DNA of 64,000 bases from contig NZ_MLFR01000007.1 in the NCBI RefSeq assembly GCF_002095475.1, positions 105,563-169,562 of the forward strand, read 5' to 3'. A program made the position numbers and the translations under genes. Positions 54,305-63,957 of this stretch are shown piece by piece. The notes beneath the pieces are model-generated. The model was not told the DNA's origin, searched no databases, and was given only the letters and a program-made list of their open reading frames with translations. This DNA comes from Pantoea rwandensis (GTDB lineage: Bacteria > Pseudomonadota > Gammaproteobacteria > Enterobacterales > Enterobacteriaceae). How positions within the stretch are numbered: the first letter of the stretch is position 1; each line of letters opens with the position of its first letter.

Positions 54305-55189
54305 TTAGCTTAGCGCATTGATCAACGCGTCACACAGCAAAGTCACGGGTGATGAGGCGTGCGGCTGCTCTTTGAGTAACAGGTAGCTGTGCAGGCGATC
54401 CATTTGCCACTCAGGTAGCACCTGTTGGATTTCACCGCGTCCCAGCGCTTCTTGCGTCATGTAGGCAGGCAGATAGGCGATACCGGTGCCCGCCAGTGCA
54501 GCATTCAGCAGAGCCATGCTGTTGTTGGCACGAAAGCGGCTATGCACATCCAGCGCCAATCGCTGTTTGTCGCGACGAAACGGCAGCGCCGCGGTGTGTG
54601 CTGGGCCATGAAACAGCAGCAGATCGTGGCGAGTCAGGCGTTCAGGATGGTCGATGGACGGATGCGAAGCCAGATAGTCAGGCGTGGCGTACAACCCCCA
54701 ATCAATCATGCTCAACTCACGGTAATTGGCCACTTCCGGCGCGCGCGCACGAATCACAATCGCCACATCCGCGCTGGGTTGTGGATCGTCGCTGGTGGTT
54801 AATTCGAGATCGACATTGATGTGAATATGGCGGCGTATAAAGTCATTAAGAGTGGGCACCACACACTGGCAGCCAAAGGTGATGGGAGCTTGCAGGCGCA
54901 CGTTGCCCGCGGGAAGTTGATGGACCTGCTGCACAAAGGCATCAGCACGGTGCATTTCTTCCAGCATCCGGGTACAGAATGGATAGTAAGCTTGCCCGAG
55001 TTCTGTCAGCACCACCTTACGCGTGGTGCGTTGCAGCAGCTTAATGCCAAGTCGCACTTCCAGCCGGGCTATTTCGCGACTGACATGCGATTTAGATATG
55101 CCCAAGGTCCGTGCAGCTTCACTGAAACTTTGCCGCTCAACGACGCGTGCAAACAGCATCATGGCGGTGAGATTATCGCTGTTGTCCAT
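54305..55189 (-). CDS. LysR-family transcriptional regulator
   Basis: 294 residues: helix-turn-helix SFSEAARTLGISKSHVSREIARLEVRLGIKLLQRTTRK, and an effector domain of the DmlR/AaeR-like branch. ATG 55189 follows AGAGA; longer frames to 55318 start within the family A repeat region. 117 nt upstream of the MdtG-like gene. Confidence 0.85.
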   Translation of the reverse strand: MDNSDNLTAMMLFARVVERQSFSEAARTLGISKSHVSREIARLEVRLGIKLLQRTTRKVVLTELGQAYYPFCTRMLEEMHRADAFVQQVHQLPAGNVRLQAPITFGCQCVVPTLNDFIRRHIHINVDLELTTSDDPQPSADVAIVIRARAPEVANYRELSMIDWGLYATPDYLASHPSIDHPERLTRHDLLLFHGPAHTAALPFRRDKQRLALDVHSRFRANNSMALLNAALAGTGIAYLPAYMTQEALGRGEIQQVLPEWQMDRLHSYLLLKEQPHASSPVTLLCDALINALS

Positions 55190-55270
55190 GTTCTCTGGCG
55201 AAGTAACAAAGTGAGAACAGCAGCTTAAAAGTAAAACTCGCAATAAGCACCGAATTTCATCCGTGCTCAA

Positions 55271-55335
55271 TATAGCGGCGTGATTTATCGCGCCATCCGT
55301 TCGCGATTCACTGCGCAATAAATTGCGCCGCTACA
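55271..55335. repeat. Family A intergenic palindrome, copy 3
   Basis: TAGCGGCG (55273-55280) and CGCCGCTA (55326-55333) with interior GATTTATCGCGCC / GCGCAATAAATTG. Lies between the AraC-type gene and the LysR gene on the minus strand. Confidence 0.8.
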
Positions 55336-55366
55336 TCTCCTGCGCAGTCAATATGAGCATCATAGG

Positions 55367-55735
55367 TCAGCTGGCCACCGCCAGTGGGAACAGCAAACGT
55401 TCCTGTTCAACGCGACGTTGACGACGCAATTGGCCCGGCGTGACGCTGAAATAATTTTTAAAGGTGCGGGTATAAGCCTGTTGAGTATCAAACCCGTAGC
55501 TCATCGCCACCTGCAGAATCGCTTCGTCACTGTTAATCAGCGTGAGCGCTGACTCAGTCAACCGGCGCTGGCGGATGTACTCTGCCAGAGAGAAGCCCGT
55601 GTGTTGACGGAACAGACGTTGCAGGTGCCAGCGGGAATATCCCGAGCGGCGTGCTACTTCATCCAGGTGTAGATCGTGCCCTAAGTTGTCTTCTATCCAG
55701 TCCAGCAAACTACGGATAAATTCGCGCTGATTCAT
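55367..55735 (-). CDS. AraC-family regulator, MarA/SoxS-like
   Basis: 122 residues, a bare two-helix-turn-helix protein: LDWIEDNLGHDLHLDEVARRSGYSRWHLQRLFRQHTGFSLAEYIRQRRL and YGFDTQQAYTRTFKNYFSVTPGQLR. Length and sequence match the MarA/SoxS/RamA group, which activates efflux and oxidative-stress genes and is controlled by its own transcription rate. AGGAGGATCCC precedes the ATG, a very strong site. Divergent from the response-regulator gene. Confidence 0.85.
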   Translation of the reverse strand: MNQREFIRSLLDWIEDNLGHDLHLDEVARRSGYSRWHLQRLFRQHTGFSLAEYIRQRRLTESALTLINSDEAILQVAMSYGFDTQQAYTRTFKNYFSVTPGQLRRQRRVEQERLLFPLAVAS

Positions 55736-55798
55736 GGGATCCTCCTGCTTCGACAATATGTCCAGTGCAGCTACTGTAGCGCGTTAAATTTATCCCTT

Positions 55799-55860
55799 AA
55801 TTAGCAGAAAATTAGCGCAGAATTAGCAACGGGGAAAACGGGTGTAATTCTGGCCTAATT
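55799..55860. promoter_or_regulatory. 11-bp direct repeats, response-regulator binding array
   Basis: AATTAGC occurs at 55799, 55810 and 55821, exactly 11 bp apart; TAATT occurs at 55845 and 55856, again 11 bp apart (TAATTCTGGCC/TAATTATCTGG). OmpR-family response regulators bind such repeats as tandem dimers. The array lies between the divergent AraC-type and response-regulator genes. Confidence 0.6.
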
Positions 55861-55900
55861 ATCTGGCGTTAGACTGCGTCCATGAGTTTGGGAGAACACT

Positions 55901-56560
55901 ATGCGTGTGCTGCTGGTAGAAGATGATGAAATGATTGGCGCCAACTTGCAGCAGGCGCTGGAAGCGGCGGGCTGGTCAGTAGACTGGGTGCGCGATGGCG
56001 TGTTTGCCACCAACGCCTGGGCTGAGGGCGGCTATTCCTGCGTATTGCTCGATCTCGGGTTGCCACGTGAAGACGGTATTCATGTATTAAAACGTGCGCG
56101 TACGCGCGGCGATATGACACCCGTGCTGGTGTTAACCGCACGTGACACGGTACAGCAACGTATTCAGGGCCTGGACAGCGGTGCCGATGACTATTTGCTC
56201 AAACCCTTTGATCTGCAAGAGGTACTGGCGCGCATGCGTGCAATCACCCGACGTCGTCACGGTGCGGCGGATTCCCTGTTAGGTAGCGGCGATGTGCAGC
56301 TAGATATGATGACGCGTGAAGTGCTGTACAAAGGCCAGCGCGAGCAGCTCACCGCGCGCGAATATGCTCTACTTTATGCACTACTGGAACGTCCTGGTGC
56401 CATCCTGTCACGCGAACAATTAGAAAACCGCATTTACGGCTGGGGTGAAGAAGTCACCAGCAACGCCGTCGATGTGTTGATCCACGGCATGCGCCGCAAG
56501 CTCGATAACGAAGTGATTCGTAACGTGCGCGGCTTGGGCTGGCGGGTACCTGCAATATGA
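55901..56560 (+). CDS. OmpR-family response regulator (QseB/PmrA-like)
   Basis: 219 residues. Receiver domain: acidic pair in VEDDE, phospho-acceptor Asp51 in VLLDLGLP, LTARD and KPFDL; winged-helix DNA-binding domain from about 125 with SNAVDVLIHGMRRKL. Closest to QseB, BasR/PmrA and TctD. GGGAGAAC precedes the ATG. Overlaps the sensor gene by 4 nt. Confidence 0.88.
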   Translation: MRVLLVEDDEMIGANLQQALEAAGWSVDWVRDGVFATNAWAEGGYSCVLLDLGLPREDGIHVLKRARTRGDMTPVLVLTARDTVQQRIQGLDSGADDYLLKPFDLQEVLARMRAITRRRHGAADSLLGSGDVQLDMMTREVLYKGQREQLTAREYALLYALLERPGAILSREQLENRIYGWGEEVTSNAVDVLIHGMRRKLDNEVIRNVRGLGWRVPAI

Positions 56561-57915
56561 AACCCTTCACTTTTATGCGCTCCTTACGTAATAAACTGCT
56601 CGTCACCTTGGTGTTGTTGCACCTGGCGATGATTGGCGGTGTGACCTGGTATTTTTATCACTGCTACGGTGACATGATGGGCACCATGAAGGACGATCAG
56701 CTCGCCAAGATTGCTGATGCCTGGTCCTCCAGCCAGCGCATGCCCGCGCTGATGCCGATGGTGATGCAGCAAGAGAAACTGAAAAGTACCTATATCGTTC
56801 AGCTGTGGGATGATCATAACCATCTGCGCGCCAGTTCATGGCCAGCATTGCAAGCACCACTTCAGTCCAAAAAAGGTTGGTCCGACTTAAAAGTCGGCGA
56901 TTGTGGTGATGACTGTGAATGGCGTGTTTACACGCGGCCGGGCGAGCTAGGCAGTGAAATCGGCAATATTCAGGTGTTGCACAACATCGGCTATATGAAG
57001 AGCTTGATGGTGAAACGGGTCCTCTCCGCCATCATTCCCTTAATGCTGATGATGCCGCTCTCTCTGCTGGTTATTTGGCTGGTGGTGCGGGCCATTACCC
57101 GCGATTTGCGCGTGGCGTCGCGTCAGATTGCCGCGCAGGAAACACTGCATCCTCACTCTGTTTCACCGGATAGCCTACCAGATGAAGTTTTGCCGCTGGT
57201 CGCGGCTTATAACGCCTTGTTAGATAAGCTGCGTGCGGCTTGGTCATCACAGCGTCAGTTCCTGGAAGATGCCGCGCACGAATTGCGTACACCCGTGACC
57301 GCCGTGACCCTGCAACTGGAGAACCTGCGTCAGCATATTCAGCCAGGCGAAGCCAGCCGACAGTTCGATCAGTTAGAAGCCGGAGTGACGCGCACCCGCC
57401 ATTTGGTGACACAACTGCTCAATATCTCACGTCAGGAAGACCAATCCGTTGTGGCCACCGTGGAAGCGATTGAACTTGATGACCTGCTTAAAGAGAGTAT
57501 TGAGCAACTGATGGTGGTGGCCGATAAACGCGGTATCGACATCGGCTTCAATGGCACCACCCATTACCGTTTGCACGCCAGTCGTTCAGACTTGCGCAGC
57601 CTGTTTGATAATCTGATCGGCAACGCCATGTTGCACACGCCAGAAGGGAGCCTGGTGGATGTGCTGTTGCATCGCGTAGGCAATCACACCGTAGTGGATA
57701 TTGTTGATAATGGCCCGGGCATGCCGGAATCGTTTATCGAACGTGCATTTGACCGCTTCACGCGCTCGCCAGACGTTCAGGCACAAGGCAGTGGCTTGGG
57801 CCTCTCCATTGTGCGCAGCGTGGCGCAGAAACATCAGATGCAGGTTGCCCTCTCGAATTGCCATAATCCGCAAGGTGCGGTTTCGGGCTTGCAGGTGCGT
57901 GTGACATTGCCATAA
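56557..57915 (+). CDS. Two-component sensor histidine kinase (QseC/PmrB-like)
   Basis: 452 residues: membrane segments at about 13-32 and 155-178 flank a periplasmic sensor domain containing GDCGDDCEWRV (two cysteines and acids, a possible metal or redox site). Then H-box FLEDAAHELRTPVTAV, N-box FDNLIGNAMLHTPEGS, G1 DNGPGM and G2 GSGLGLSIV. All catalytic motifs intact. Ligand unknown. Confidence 0.88.
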   Translation: MKPFTFMRSLRNKLLVTLVLLHLAMIGGVTWYFYHCYGDMMGTMKDDQLAKIADAWSSSQRMPALMPMVMQQEKLKSTYIVQLWDDHNHLRASSWPALQAPLQSKKGWSDLKVGDCGDDCEWRVYTRPGELGSEIGNIQVLHNIGYMKSLMVKRVLSAIIPLMLMMPLSLLVIWLVVRAITRDLRVASRQIAAQETLHPHSVSPDSLPDEVLPLVAAYNALLDKLRAAWSSQRQFLEDAAHELRTPVTAVTLQLENLRQHIQPGEASRQFDQLEAGVTRTRHLVTQLLNISRQEDQSVVATVEAIELDDLLKESIEQLMVVADKRGIDIGFNGTTHYRLHASRSDLRSLFDNLIGNAMLHTPEGSLVDVLLHRVGNHTVVDIVDNGPGMPESFIERAFDRFTRSPDVQAQGSGLGLSIVRSVAQKHQMQVALSNCHNPQGAVSGLQVRVTLP

Positions 57916-57923
57916 CCACTTGT

Positions 57924-57955
57924 CCGCTACCGTCTTGAATATCAAGCGGTAGCGG
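57924..57955 (+). terminator. Hairpin after the sensor kinase gene
   Basis: CCGCTACCG (57924-57932) pairs with CGGTAGCGG (57947-57955), and the interior TTGA with TCAA. No T run. Its arms resemble family A ends. Confidence 0.55.
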
Positions 57956-58406
57956 CGCAGTGTATCTCGCGTTATTCCACGCTATCCACTTCCACATGCA
58001 CATGATAAATCGCAGATTTTCACTCTCATCTGTTTCCAAATGCGTGATGAATTGCTGATTTGTCACGGCATCACATTTCAAAAGCGCACGATGAATCGTA
58101 CTGCTACCTCTTTTTCCTCATCTGACATCTTTGCGACAGTACGCGACAACGTAAACGGTTGCGGGGTTCCGTTCGATACAGCGCATTTATGTGATCATCA
58201 TCACATTTCAGATGAATCAAAATGCAACACATTTTGACAAACGTGATCAAAATCTATTTCCTATCGCTGTGTTACAGGCACATTACGCACACTTGAAAAT
58301 TCGGCGATTTAGACCGGTTAAAACAACTCACTGCCCATCCCCTGGGATCGATTTCACCCGATCGCGGCGCATTCGCGGCGATCACTAGCAAGTGGTTAAT
58401 ACAATA
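57956..58406. other. Long tsx leader region
   Basis: About 450 bp without a gene. It holds the CRP site listed separately, and a second weaker TGATCAAAA-type site further down (58243-58251). In E. coli tsx has two promoters with CRP, CytR and DeoR control; CytR or DeoR sites were not identified securely here. Confidence 0.5.
58190..58205. promoter_or_regulatory. Perfect CRP site upstream of tsx
   Basis: TGTGATCATCATCACA matches TGTGA-N6-TCACA completely. It lies about 205 bp before the tsx ATG, and CRP control of tsx is known in E. coli. Confidence 0.8.
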
Positions 58407-59273
58407 ATGAAATTTAAAGCATTGATAGCAGGGGCCTTACTGGCCAGCAGCTGGACCGGCGCGGCACAAGCGGCAGACAGCGACCCACAGTATCTTTCAG
58501 ATTGGTGGCACCAGAGCGTTAACGTGGTTGGCAGCACCCACACTCGCTTCGGACCGCAGTTCAACAACGACGTGTATCTCGAATACGAAGCCTTTGCTAA
58601 AAAAGACTGGTTCGATTTCTACGGCTACGCGGATTTGACCAACTTCTTTGGTGTGGGTAACAGCAACGCAAACGGTATTTTCGACCACGGTTCGCCGCTG
58701 TTCATGGAAATTGAGCCGCGCTTCTCAATCGATAAACTGACCGGCACCAGCCTGGCATTCGGTCCGTTTAAAGAGTGGTACTTCGCCAACAACTATATCT
58801 ATGACATGGGTCGTAACGCTTCACAGCGTCAAAACACCTGGTACATGGGTCTGGGTACCGACATTGATACCCATAGCGATATCGGCCTGTCATTAAACGT
58901 GTATGCCAAATATCAGTGGCAGAACTACGGTGCGGCGAACGAGAATAGCTGGGATGGTTATCGCTTCAAGGTGAAATACTTTGTGCCGATCACTGACCTG
59001 TGGGGCGGCAAGCTGAGCTACATCGGCTTCACCAACTTCGACTGGGGTTCAGATCTTCGCGATGAGACTGGCCCATCACGTACCAGCAACTCGATTGCAT
59101 CCAGCCACATTCTGTCGCTGAATTACGATCACTGGCACGTTTCCACCGTGGCGCGTTACTTCCATAACGGCGGCCAATGGGCGGATGGTCAGGAGCTGAA
59201 CTTCGGCAACGGTCCGTTTGAAGTGAAATCGACGGGCTGGGGTTACTACTTGGTCGTGGGTTACAACTTCTAA
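58407..59273 (+). CDS. tsx: Nucleoside-specific outer-membrane channel Tsx
   Basis: 288 residues. Signal peptide ends AAQA near residue 22; the mature protein begins [21 protein letters not shown], close to E. coli Tsx, and ends in an aromatic residue (VVGYNF), the outer-membrane barrel signature. It passes nucleosides and deoxynucleosides and serves as a phage receptor. ATG 58407 is used (GTG 58392 is possible); the ribosome site is weak. Confidence 0.93.
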   Translation: MKFKALIAGALLASSWTGAAQAADSDPQYLSDWWHQSVNVVGSTHTRFGPQFNNDVYLEYEAFAKKDWFDFYGYADLTNFFGVGNSNANGIFDHGSPLFMEIEPRFSIDKLTGTSLAFGPFKEWYFANNYIYDMGRNASQRQNTWYMGLGTDIDTHSDIGLSLNVYAKYQWQNYGAANENSWDGYRFKVKYFVPITDLWGGKLSYIGFTNFDWGSDLRDETGPSRTSNSIASSHILSLNYDHWHVSTVARYFHNGGQWADGQELNFGNGPFEVKSTGWGYYLVVGYNF

Positions 59274-59284
59274 TTTGCACATAA

Positions 59285-59360
59285 CGTAGCGGGGCGATTT
59301 ATCGCGCATGTCTACAGCGGCAGAGTCGCTGATAGACGCGCAATAAATTGCGCCGCTACG
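59285..59360. repeat. Family A intergenic palindrome, copy 4
   Basis: CGTAGCGG (59285-59292) and CCGCTACG (59353-59360); interior ATTTATCGCGC/GCGCAATAAAT and GTCTA/TAGAC. Between convergent genes. Confidence 0.85.
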
Positions 59361-59377
59361 CATTTTGAACCTCAATA

Positions 59378-59809
59378 TTAACTCTGCGGCTTGTCCGCAT
59401 TTACCATCCATGGCACGCCAAATTTATCCGTGAACATGCCGAAACCGTGTGCCCAGAACGTCGGTTCCCACTTTTTCGTTACCTCTCCACCTGCCGACAG
59501 CGCATCAAACCAGCGCTTGCCCTGCGCCTCATCTGGCGTCGATAAACTGATAGAAAAACCCGCATAGTTCGCCTGCGGTGCGCCATCGCTCATCATCAGT
59601 TCGCCCTGCCCTATACGCAGATGCGCATGCATGATCTGTTCAGGCGAGAAGCTCACGCCTGAGGGGCAACCTTCATCTTCGACGGTGGTTTCATCGGGCA
59701 TATCGCCAAAGGTCATTTTAAACAGCAGTTCGCCGTCGGTGGCCGCGAGATAGAAGGCGATCGCCTCTTCACAGCGGCCGTTATAAAACACGTAGGGAGT
59801 AATTTGCAT
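59378..59809 (-). CDS. PhnB/YjdN-like glyoxalase-fold protein
   Basis: 143 residues of the 3-demethylubiquinone-9 methyltransferase-like/PhnB family (vicinal oxygen chelate fold). QITPYVFYNGRCEEAIAFY, FKMTFGDMPDE and FWAHGFGMFTDKFGVPWMVN are family hallmarks. ATG 59809 follows GGAGAA; an extended frame to 59920 is rejected. Function of the family is largely unknown. Confidence 0.87.
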   Translation of the reverse strand: MQITPYVFYNGRCEEAIAFYLAATDGELLFKMTFGDMPDETTVEDEGCPSGVSFSPEQIMHAHLRIGQGELMMSDGAPQANYAGFSISLSTPDEAQGKRWFDALSAGGEVTKKWEPTFWAHGFGMFTDKFGVPWMVNADKPQS

Positions 59810-60116
59810 GGTCAGTTCTCCAGATAAGATTTTGCTGGATTGTAAGTAAGAAATAACTTCAGTCCTGTACTGCATTTGTCGCTCCTTGCGTTTACAACCG
59901 AGTGAAAGTCCATTAAACACTCATTTTCTACCAAGCGGGTGACCCCATGAAGCTTGCACCATCATATAATTTGAAAATTCCAGGATGAAAATTTATTGTT
60001 AATATCAATAGATTCATTAATATAAAGCAAAAGCAACCAATAACACACAGTTACTTTGTGGTTTTATGCGGTTTCACACATAATCATTTTCATTCGCTGC
60101 GAGCCAGGCCGCACTC
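59810..60116. other. Intergenic region, AT-rich
   Basis: About 307 bp upstream of the PhnB-like gene and downstream of the LysR gene; no gene, terminator or clear operator recognised. Confidence 0.4.
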
Positions 60117-61019
60117 TTACCTTTGCTGACAATAGCGGCGGAACAGCTGGGCCATATACGCACTCATTGGCGTGAGCGCCGTGTCTTTTCGCTGGATCAA
60201 ATAGAAGGTGGCTTTCGGCAAAGGATCGTCAAGATCGAGGGCGATGAGTTGCCCGCCGTGGGTAGGATCTTCAATGACGTCACGCGAGATAATGCTGACA
60301 AAATCACTCTTCGCCACCAGGCTGGTGCAGGCCATAAAGGTTTCGCAGGTCACCACAATCTTCGGTGCCATGCCCCGCTCGCCAAACAGATCGTGCAGCA
60401 GCCGATAGTAACTGCCCTGCGGCGTCGGCATGGTCCAGTCGCAGTGCTGCAATTCATTAAGTGAGCGAGCATGCGCCATTGGATGGCCTTTGCGCATCAC
60501 CACTTGATAATCTCGCTGCATAAGTCGTTCAAAAATCAGCTCCTGATCCAGATGATGTTGATCATAGGTGTTGATGGTGAAATCCAGCGCACCTTGCCGC
60601 AACTCATGCACCATCGAAACCAGCTGTCCCTCAACAATGCGCACTTTTACCTGCGGATATTCGCGATGAAACTGGGTGATCACCTGCGGCATGATGGTGC
60701 GCGCAATACTGCCGCCCACGCCAATATTCACCTTTCCTCCGGCCAACCCCAACCGCTGCTGAATATCTTCCTGCGCCACGCGTAGCTCTTCCAATACCAG
60801 GCTGGCATGGCGGAAAAAGTTATCACCAATGTCGGTGAGCGTGACACCTTGCTGGCGTCGTTCGAACAAGCGCGCCCCAAGCGTAAGTTCCAGCTCCTGG
60901 ATCGCTTTGGTCAGCGCGGGCTGAGAGAGCCCCGATAAGCGACTGGCCGCGCGAATACTGCCTTGGCGCGCTACGTCAACAAAAGCGCGCAGCTGATGAA
61001 GTTTAAGGTTGGCAGACAT
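60117..61019 (-). CDS. abgR: LysR-family regulator AbgR
   Basis: 300 residues (E. coli AbgR 302). Helix-turn-helix QGSIRAASRLSGLSQPALTKAIQELELTLGARLFERRQQG; effector domain of the TsaR/AbgR type. Divergent from abgA, as in E. coli, where it activates p-aminobenzoyl-glutamate use. Confidence 0.87.
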   Translation of the reverse strand: MSANLKLHQLRAFVDVARQGSIRAASRLSGLSQPALTKAIQELELTLGARLFERRQQGVTLTDIGDNFFRHASLVLEELRVAQEDIQQRLGLAGGKVNIGVGGSIARTIMPQVITQFHREYPQVKVRIVEGQLVSMVHELRQGALDFTINTYDQHHLDQELIFERLMQRDYQVVMRKGHPMAHARSLNELQHCDWTMPTPQGSYYRLLHDLFGERGMAPKIVVTCETFMACTSLVAKSDFVSIISRDVIEDPTHGGQLIALDLDDPLPKATFYLIQRKDTALTPMSAYMAQLFRRYCQQR

Positions 61020-61133
61020 GATTTTTGTGATAACCGTTGTTTATCAGTGACAAGATATTCGCATCTTATGCGCACCAATACCATTGTGTAGATTCGGGTT
61101 AATGCATAAAAAACCAACACAAAGGATATGCCG

Positions 61134-62447
61134 ATGAATACCCTCTCCGACCTCGTCAACGCGCGGATTCCACAGATGCAAACCTGGCGTCGCGATCTGC
61201 ACCATTTTGCCGAATCCGGCTGGCTGGAGTTTCGTACCGCTACGATAGTGGCAGAAGAGCTGCATCGTCTTGGTTATCAACTCAAGCTGGGGCGAGAAGT
61301 GATCGATGCCGATGCACGCATGGGTTTGCCTTCGGATGAAGTGCTGGCACAGCAGGAAGCTCGGGCGCTGGAGCAAGGCGCACTGCCACAATGGATCTCG
61401 CATTTCTCCGGCGGCTTCTGCGGCGTGGTCGCCACGCTGGAAACTGGCCGTCCCGGTCCGGTGATGGGTTTCCGGGTGGATATGGATGCGCTGGACCAGA
61501 ACGAAAGCCGCGATGCCAAACATATCCCCACTCGCGAAGGCTTTGCCTCCTGCAATCCTGGCATGATGCACGCTTGCGGCCACGACGGTCATACCACCAT
61601 CGGGCTGGCGCTGGCGGGCGTTTTAATGGAGATGAAAGATCAGCTTAGCGGCACCATTAAGATCATCTTCCAGCCTGCCGAAGAGGGCGTGCGCGGTGCG
61701 AAAGCCATGGTGGCTGCGGGCGTGGTTGATGATGTCGACCTGTTTACCGCCATCCACCTCGGTACAGGCGTGCCTGCAGGCGAAATCGTTTGCGGCAGCG
61801 ATACCTTCCTCGCCACCACCAAGCTGGACGTTAATTTCACCGGCGTCGGCGCCCATGCGGGCGGCAAACCAGAAGAAGGCCGCAACGCCCTGCTGGCCGC
61901 CGCGCAGGCCACATTAGCGTTGCATAACCTACCACAACACAGCGGCGGCGTGGCGCGCGTCAATGTGGGCGTGTTACAGGCGGGATCCGGACGCAACGTG
62001 GTGCCAGATTATGCCCTGATGAAAGTGGAAACGCGTGGCGTCAGCAATCAGGTCAACGACGATATCTACCAGCAAGCCCTGCGCGTTATCGCCGGTGCCG
62101 CTGCGATGTATGGCGTTGAGTACGACATCAAACTGATGGGCGGCGCGCGTAGCTGTACGCCAAGCCAGCCGTGGGTCGATTTTATCCACCAGCAGGCTGA
62201 TGCGATGGGCATTTTCTCTTCAGTGATCGATACCAAACAGCAAGCCGCCGGTTCTGAGGACGCCACCTACATGCTGGAGCGCGTACAACAACGCGGCGGC
62301 CAGTCTTCGTATGTGATCTTTGGCTGCGACCTAGCGGCGGGTCACCACAACGCTAAATTCGATTTTGACGAAGCCATTATGGCAACGGCGGTGCAAACGC
62401 TGGCAACCCTTGCGCTGAACCAGGCACAGTTTGGAGGCCAGCGATGA
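61134..62447 (+). CDS. abgA: p-Aminobenzoyl-glutamate hydrolase subunit A
   Basis: 437 residues (E. coli 436), an M20-family metallopeptidase subunit that with AbgB cleaves the folate breakdown product p-aminobenzoyl-glutamate. RVDMDALD, the metal motif MHACGHDGHT and FQPAEEGVRGAKAMV, then AHAGGKPEEGRNALLAAAQATLALH are present. ATG 61134 has AAAGG at a suitable 8-nt distance; ATG 61128 is too close to it. Overlaps abgB by 4 nt (ATGA). Confidence 0.9.
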   Translation: MNTLSDLVNARIPQMQTWRRDLHHFAESGWLEFRTATIVAEELHRLGYQLKLGREVIDADARMGLPSDEVLAQQEARALEQGALPQWISHFSGGFCGVVATLETGRPGPVMGFRVDMDALDQNESRDAKHIPTREGFASCNPGMMHACGHDGHTTIGLALAGVLMEMKDQLSGTIKIIFQPAEEGVRGAKAMVAAGVVDDVDLFTAIHLGTGVPAGEIVCGSDTFLATTKLDVNFTGVGAHAGGKPEEGRNALLAAAQATLALHNLPQHSGGVARVNVGVLQAGSGRNVVPDYALMKVETRGVSNQVNDDIYQQALRVIAGAAAMYGVEYDIKLMGGARSCTPSQPWVDFIHQQADAMGIFSSVIDTKQQAAGSEDATYMLERVQQRGGQSSYVIFGCDLAAGHHNAKFDFDEAIMATAVQTLATLALNQAQFGGQR

Positions 62448-63888
62448 GCCATCACGACTTTATCGATCATTACATCAACCAGCATCAGCCGCGCTTTACT
62501 GCCCTCAGCGATGCGATTTGGGACGTGCCGGAAACGCGTTTTGAAGAGACGCAGTCCTCCGCTATCCTCGCCGATGCGCTTGAGCAGGAAGGCTTTGCCG
62601 TGGAACGCGGTGTAGGCAATATCGACACCGCCTTTATCGCCAGCATTGGCAGCGGTAAACCAGTGATTGCCATCCTCGGCGAATTTGATGCGCTGGCCGG
62701 GTTGAGCCAGCAGTCAGGCTGCGCCACGCCGCAGCCGCTGGTGGAGAACGGCAACGGCCATGGCTGTGGTCATAATCTGCTGGGCACCGCCGGACTGGCT
62801 GCTGCCTTCGCCATCAAGGCTGGTGGGCGGAGAACGGCCAACGCGGCACGCTGCGTTTTTATGGCTGTCCCGGTGAAGAAGGCGGTTCTGGTAAAACCTT
62901 TATGGTGCGCGAAGGGCTGTTTGATGATGTCGATGCGGCGGTGACCTGGCATCCAGAAGGTTTCAGCGGCATGTTCAACCTCAGTACCCTTGCCAATATT
63001 CAGGCGGCGTTTCACTTCAAAGGCGTGGCCGCGCACGCCGCCAACTCGCCACATCTCGGCCGTAGCGCACTGGATGCCGTGACGCTAATGAACACCGGTG
63101 CCAACTTCTTGCGTGAGCACATCGTGCAGGAAGCGCGGTTGCACTACGCCGTGACCAATACCGGCGGCGTCTCCCCCAATGTGGTGCAGGCCGATGCCGA
63201 AGTGCTGTACCTCATCCGTGCTCCACAGCTCGATCAGGCACAGGATATTTATCAGCGCGTCATCAACGTCGCCAAAGGCGCGGCCCTGATGACGGACACC
63301 ACCATGACGGTGCGCTTCGATAAAGCCTGCTCTAATTACGTGCCTAATCGCGCGCTGGAAGCAGTGATGGAGCGTAACTTGCATCAGTTTGGCTTGCCCG
63401 AGTACAGCCCGGAGGAGCAGCAGTTCGCCGCTGAAATCCGCGCCACGCTGACCAAGGACGATCTGCGCAATGCACGCTTAAACGCAGCACGCACCGGTGG
63501 TGAAGCAGGCATCGCGTGGACCGAGGCATTGGGCGACAAAATTCTGATGGACGAAGTGGCGCCTTACGCCGTGACGCGTGAGCTGTTGTACGGCTCAACC
63601 GACGTCGGTGATGTGAGCTGGGTGACACCGACAGCGCAGTGCTTTGCGCCCTGTTTTGCGTTCGGAACGCCGCTGCACACCTGGCAGTTGGTGGCACAAG
63701 GTCGCACCTCGCTCGGCCACAAAGGCATGTGCCTGGCCGCCAAGGTGATGGCTGCCACCGCGTTGACCTTGTTGCAGGATGAAGAGGCGCTGGCGCGCTG
63801 CCGCGAGGAGTTCCAGCGCGTGCGCCGCGAGCAGCCTTATGTCTGCCCGATTCCGGCTGATGTGACGCCATCGAAGTTATCATCCTGA
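62444..63888 (+). pseudogene. abgB: p-Aminobenzoyl-glutamate hydrolase subunit B, frameshifted
   Basis: The first frame (from ATG 62444) has GEFDALAG and [12 protein letters not shown] and then loses homology after AFAIKA. The second frame continues [26 protein letters not shown], through the metal site in [12 protein letters not shown], to the stop at 63886-63888. A single missing base at about 62820 joins them; restored, the protein would be 481 residues, the same as E. coli AbgB. Without AbgB the AbgA subunit is expected to be inactive. Sequencing error must be excluded. Confidence 0.85.
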
Positions 63889-63910
63889 AATAAACGCGGT
63901 GCTCAGATTC

Positions 63911-63930
63911 GGTGCGCATAAATGCGCACC
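63911..63930. repeat. Family B palindrome, copy 3
   Basis: GGTGCGCA-TAAA-TGCGCACC followed by CTACGG, matching the copies at 44210 and 44313. Just after abgB, where E. coli has abgT. Confidence 0.85.
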
Positions 63931-63957
63931 CTACGGGGCTTGAGCTCGGTTTTAGGG

